DNA of 64,000 nt from contig JAKULF010000003.1 of NCBI GenBank assembly GCA_022661535.1, positions 4,402,001 through 4,466,000 of the forward strand, read 5' to 3'. Positions within the stretch are counted from its first letter, which is position 1, and each line of letters opens with the position of its first letter. The translations under genes were made by a program, and so were the position numbers. The stretch comes from Eutypa lata. Its lineage: Eukaryota; Ascomycota; Sordariomycetes; Xylariales; Diatrypaceae. This document shows, in pieces, positions 60,297-64,000 of the stretch. Under the pieces are notes generated by a model. The model had not been told where the DNA came from. It saw nothing but the letters and a program-made list of their open reading frames with translations, and ran no database searches.

Positions 60297-61261
60297 TATA
60301 CCCGTATCATCTATCTCTTTCTCACTTGGCCCTTCCACGGGCACTTAGTTATTATGTGTTAGTTTTACACAACCCTCCCATCTGGTGCAAACGTTACTAC
60401 TGTGGGCGGAATGAGATTATAGCATTCGGATCAGCTAGACAGAGAAGGCGACACGGCCAGCCGGTGGACAGCAAATAAATTTCACCTCCTAGAATCCTCG
60501 CTTTCTCTGTGGCTTCAACAATGTATAACATCTGCAGGTGAAAGGCCATTTCTCCCTCACGGGCTATTATTAGATGACACCCGCTATAGTGACCCTTACC
60601 CCTTTTTCTCACCCTATCCGTAGACCCATTCCACCCAGCGAAGCTAGGGAAGGTTCCAGAAGATTTTTTGATATTATCTAGTATGGAGAGTCGTGCTCGC
60701 CGTTTCACTTCAGACGCACTTTTTTTTGCGTGGAAATATTGCCCCTCGGCTGTAGCTAGCTGACAGGTATTAGGTCTCGCAATGGGTTTCTTGTGCCCGA
60801 GGTTCACATGCAAAACATATGTATATATAGATATACACCCCCCTCCGTCTTTAGCTGCCTAGTGACATACGTAGATTAGATGGATGGAAGATGGAACGAC
60901 GATGGGGCACACACACAACACGATGCGCTCCCAGACTTGAGAGAGAATCTGGGGTCCTGGGGCCGGAGCTAGTCTATCTAGCCTCCCGATAGCCTCGTTG
61001 GTTGACCCCCCACCTGCGTTCCTAGCTTTTTTTTTTCCTAAGTATTTTCCTTTTTGAAATACCTTCAGCTCTGAAATGCAGCGTGGCTTTCCGTAGAAGA
61101 AGGCTATGATGAATTATCGAGTAGCTACTGTGTCCAGGGGTGTTCTTCCCCTGAAGAAAGATAGATATAGATATATATATATATCAACAAGAGAGGGGTT
61201 GGTGAGGATAATGTCACACGAACATGCTAGTAATTATAGACGAGAAGGAAGCTTGCCTGCT

Positions 61262-61262
<1 letters not shown>

Positions 61263-61290
<28 letters not shown>
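61263..61290 (+). repeat. (GACA)7 microsatellite
   Basis: Seven perfect GACA units lie in non-coding DNA between convergent genes. Confidence 0.9.
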
Positions 61291-61292
<2 letters not shown>

Positions 61293-62749
61293 TAATAGTA
61301 ATGACCAATCTGGCAAGACAGAAGGGGGGAAAAAATTCTAGCTGTCCTCTTCGAGGGATTGTCGAGCACTCTCCCTCCTTGCACACGTGGGAGGGATCCA
61401 ATGTTGAGCAGCACCGCTAGCCTGCTGGCCATACAAGCCTACTTACGCATGTATATATGTATCTAATTACGTATCTGCGCCTGTATAGCCCGATCTAAGG
61501 GGCTAGCTTGGTATGTAATACTAGAAAAAAAACTACCGGAGATATTCACAAGGGGGGGTCCGGTTAGTGGTTAGTTAGGTATGTATCGAAGGGAGCTGAA
61601 GATGTAGACGACGACGGCGGCGGCGACGACGATGATAGCCTATGTATGTACGTACGCTATCGAGAACTCCAGCTGTTTAACTAGGTAGGTAGGCTGGACT
61701 GAATGAGCAAGATAATTGGATTTCATTCAAGATGTAGTTACTATCACGTCATGGGTATGTATGTACATAACTGGCTACCTAGGTATGTAGCTAGCAAGCT
61801 GGTTTATGTATGTATGTATCAAGCGCCAGTGGGCTGGACTCCGCAAACCGTTGCGATGATCTACACGACCCCCCCTGTTGATGCATACATATGTAGGGAG
61901 GTGAGCAGACGATACCTATCTAGTAGATGGGGGTTGTGCGTCACCTAGGTAGAAGAAGCATACGACACTTGATACTGACTTCGACTCGACTGCCTTTGTT
62001 CCGATATATAGAGGCAGATAGATCAAAGGGATCCTACCAAAAAGCTAACCCAAGTTGATGAGATCAAACTATGTAAAGCTAAGTAACATAGATCCCTATC
62101 CTGCTGCACACCTCGGCTGGCGATCCACCATGCTGAGTTCGATGAGCGAATTTCCATCCGGTGCCCTTTCTCGTGAATACATAACAGATGCATAAGGGTC
62201 GATCACATGATCAACCCACCCAAAAGAGATTTAATAAAAAAAAAAAGTAGAACTTCTCGATAGATTGCCCGGTGATAAACAAGATACAGCAAAGCCGACC
62301 TACCACCAAGTAAAAATATCCATGCCTGCCTGACCTGCTGCCCAAGGTGCACTTCGAAACGCCAGTGAACTCCCATTTTCCTCTTCCACGATCTCTCTCG
62401 TGAAGTATACAAATTGATCCCGGAACTCCTATACCATGTGGCAGTCTCTTAAATCGCAAATCCGAAAGTTGGTCGGCGCTTGAAGCCCGAATATAGGGGT
62501 ATTTTTTTTCTTCTTCTTCACAGCAACAGTGTGTTCGTTACATAGTTCGATAATGATGACAACCTCATCCACAATACCTGTGATGTCCCTACTTCTGTTG
62601 AAGTAGTCGCTCCGCAAGTCTTTGTCGAGTAGTATTCCAACGCGCCTGATGCAAATATGGTGCTCGTCTAATCAAAAAAAAAAGGGGGAAAGTATGAAAT
62701 AAATACACATGGTCCAAGTCGTAAAACGTCATGTCGAAACAATACAATA

Positions 62750-64000
62750 TCACGTTGTCCGTCGGTCAACAATTTCTTTAGCTTTGAGTAGAGCACTTAT
62801 GCCATCTAGACTGGACTCGTTCGAACCCATAGGCTTGGCACCGTTATGTAGCCTCGACTCGATTGGCGACGCATAAGAATACTGGTTGGCAAATCCCAAG
62901 GGGAGATACGCATGCTCGCCGGAAGAAAAGCCCGGCTGTGTTGCCCTCTGTTCTGTTGAAGGAGAAGGGATCATGTATGTACCATTACCCAATGAATTAG
63001 GTGAACGGCTCGAATGGGACGAATATACCGGCGGCGATGCCTTTGCTGCAGGTGCCTGTTGGGGTGGGTAGGAGGGTTCGGGTTTCGAGGATAACAAAGC
63101 GTGGATAGGTAGCGAGGCGTCACTAGGTGTTCGAGGAAAGTATGAGCTGGAAGATGATATGCTTCCCGTAGACGAGGGTTCGGTCTTAAGAGATGGCGTA
63201 TGTGAATTCGAACTGGTAGACGATTTTGTCCTACCACCAGATGTATCGGTCTGGGTATAACCGGGTGTCAAGCTCGCCAAACTGTCTGGGGAGTAGGTAA
63301 ATGGTGCTGGACCAGACCTTGGGTCGGTCGCCTGCGGGAGCCATACATGACCAATACCAGCCGAATTGTTTCCAGACACGTGTTGTCCATCGGGCCAGGG
63401 CCTAGGACGCTTCGAACCTAGATTAGGTATATCATTCGGGTTAGGACTCGATAAGCCACGAGGCCGCCCATGGCCCCTCTCGTCAAAGGACACAGTCCTC
63501 GGCGAGTGTAATCTGTCATCAGGCTGGTACTGATTGGCAGCACCATTCAAGACTGTTGGAAATTGTGCTTCGGATGCCGATACCGCAGAGCCCATTCGTT
63601 GTTGGCGGGAGGGAGGAGGTTCACTGCCATGCTGGCTCTCGGAACCACTAACTGCACCACTCGCCGTGCCACTAGGACCACCTGATCCGCCGCCGATGCT
63701 ACTTCCCCGAGCGCTATCTGAATCCGTCTTGAGCCGCTTAGCTACATCTTTCTCTGGGTTGCTTTGTTAGCATAGGACAGAAGCAAAGGGGGGATACCAG
63801 CCGGTCACCATACCGCGGACTTGTGCTGCCTGTCTCTTGCGAAATTCGTGTAGGTACTCGTTGTACTTCCGGTAACTCTCCGTCTTTTTGTACTCGGTAA
63901 GATCGCGGTTGTAATTCTCTTTAGCTTCTTGTGCCTGTGTCTCGAACGGTTCCTTCTCCGCGCGCGTTAGGTTTTGCCAATTTTCGCCCACTAATTTTGC
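62750..64000 (-). CDS. HMG-box transcription factor, 3' part (5' end off the window)
   Basis: The C-terminal part of an HMG-box DNA-binding protein, entering from the right edge. Exons visible: 63814 to beyond 64000, and 63753-62750, with a 60 bp intron (GTATGG donor, CCCAG acceptor; the nearer AAAG acceptor would give a stop). The first ~55 visible residues are the second half of the HMG box: AKLVGENWQNLTRAEKEPF, then EYKKTESYRKYNEYL, and a basic end (EFRKRQAAQVR). HMG boxes bend DNA in a sequence-selective or structure-selective way. The remaining ~335 residues are a Ser/Pro/Gly-rich disordered tail with a basic KRLKTDSD just after the box, ending LKAKEIVDRRTT. Fungal relatives regulate mating, development or secondary metabolism. 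Which one this is cannot be told without the missing N-terminus. Confidence 0.83.

Larger units (their letters stand above)
58575..62749. other. 4.2 kb convergent gap with many simple repeats
   Basis: The gap lies between NIK1 and the HMG-box gene, both ending here. It holds a G15 run at 59856-59870, a (CT)n run at 60218-60236, a 14-bp tandem duplication (GCTGTCGTCACTAG at 60269-60296), a (TA)n run near 61171, seven GACA units at 61263-61290, and dense TAGGTA/GTATGTAT words at 61566-61930. Open frames, including 60397-60813 on the minus strand, show no domain or family feature. Parts near 58575-59200 are likely NIK1 3' UTR. Confidence 0.5.

Noticed and set aside
60397..60813. Minus-strand open frame of 138 codons
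   Set aside because: No domain, odd composition and no neighbouring exons; likely chance.
1..64000. Biosynthetic cluster, CRISPR array, prophage, rDNA or integrated virus
   Set aside because: No core biosynthetic enzyme, spaced repeat array, viral gene or rRNA sequence was seen.

Overview
The window is nuclear DNA of a filamentous ascomycete (Pezizomycotina, probably a Sordariomycete). The evidence is about twenty well spaced genes on both strands, short GT-AG introns (roughly 48-260 bp, many with CTAAC/CTAAT-type branch sites), long non-coding gaps, and proteins typical of moulds: a group III hybrid histidine kinase, a fused pseudouridine glycosidase/kinase, ATG33, an FHA checkpoint kinase and a BAR-PH-ArfGAP protein. 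No virus, plasmid, CRISPR array, rRNA or convincing tRNA was seen. Exon coordinates were worked out by hand from splice signals, reading phase and family conservation.

Layout. 0.7-2.7 kb: MFS sugar transporter (+). 3.7-5.9 kb: ELMO/CED-12 protein (+). 6.6-8.3 kb: GRF zinc-finger protein (+). 9.2-10.1 kb: ATG33-like mitophagy protein (-), divergent from a peroxisomal 2,4-dienoyl-CoA reductase (+, ending SKL), which converges on a membrane-type short-chain dehydrogenase (-, 12.7-14.0 kb). 14.6-15.6 kb: predicted GPI-anchored surface protein (-). 17.1-19.75 kb: pseudouridine-5'-phosphate glycosidase/PfkB kinase fusion (+). 20.1-21.9 kb: UTP18 (+), 66 bp from a 148-residue orphan (-). 23.5-25.5 kb: a broken glutamyl-tRNA synthetase copy (+). 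It is followed 52 bp later by four telomere-type TTAGGG repeats and an AT-rich stretch with perfect palindromes. 26.3-27.4 kb: Ctr copper transporter (+). 27.8-29.5 kb: Nudix CoA diphosphatase (-). 30.8-32.1 kb: disordered orphan (+). 33.4-35.7 kb: Chk2/Cds1 kinase (+). 37.3-40.9 kb: BAR-PH-ArfGAP protein (-). 43.5-47.7 kb: UNC-13-like C2 protein (+). 54.4-58.6 kb: NIK1/OS-1 histidine kinase (+) behind a 6.6 kb gap. 62.75-64.0 kb: the 3' part of an HMG-box transcription factor (-) that runs off the window.

Most genes are unrelated housekeeping, signalling or transport functions and there is no biosynthetic cluster. Loose themes are lipid and organelle metabolism at 9-14 kb (mitophagy, peroxisomal beta-oxidation, SDR), membrane traffic at 37-48 kb (ArfGAP, UNC-13), and stress or checkpoint signalling (Chk2, NIK1). 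The most unusual place is 23.5-25.9 kb: a pseudogenised essential gene, an interstitial telomeric tract and a hairpin-rich AT segment lie side by side, which suggests an old chromosome end, fusion point or telomerase-repaired break.
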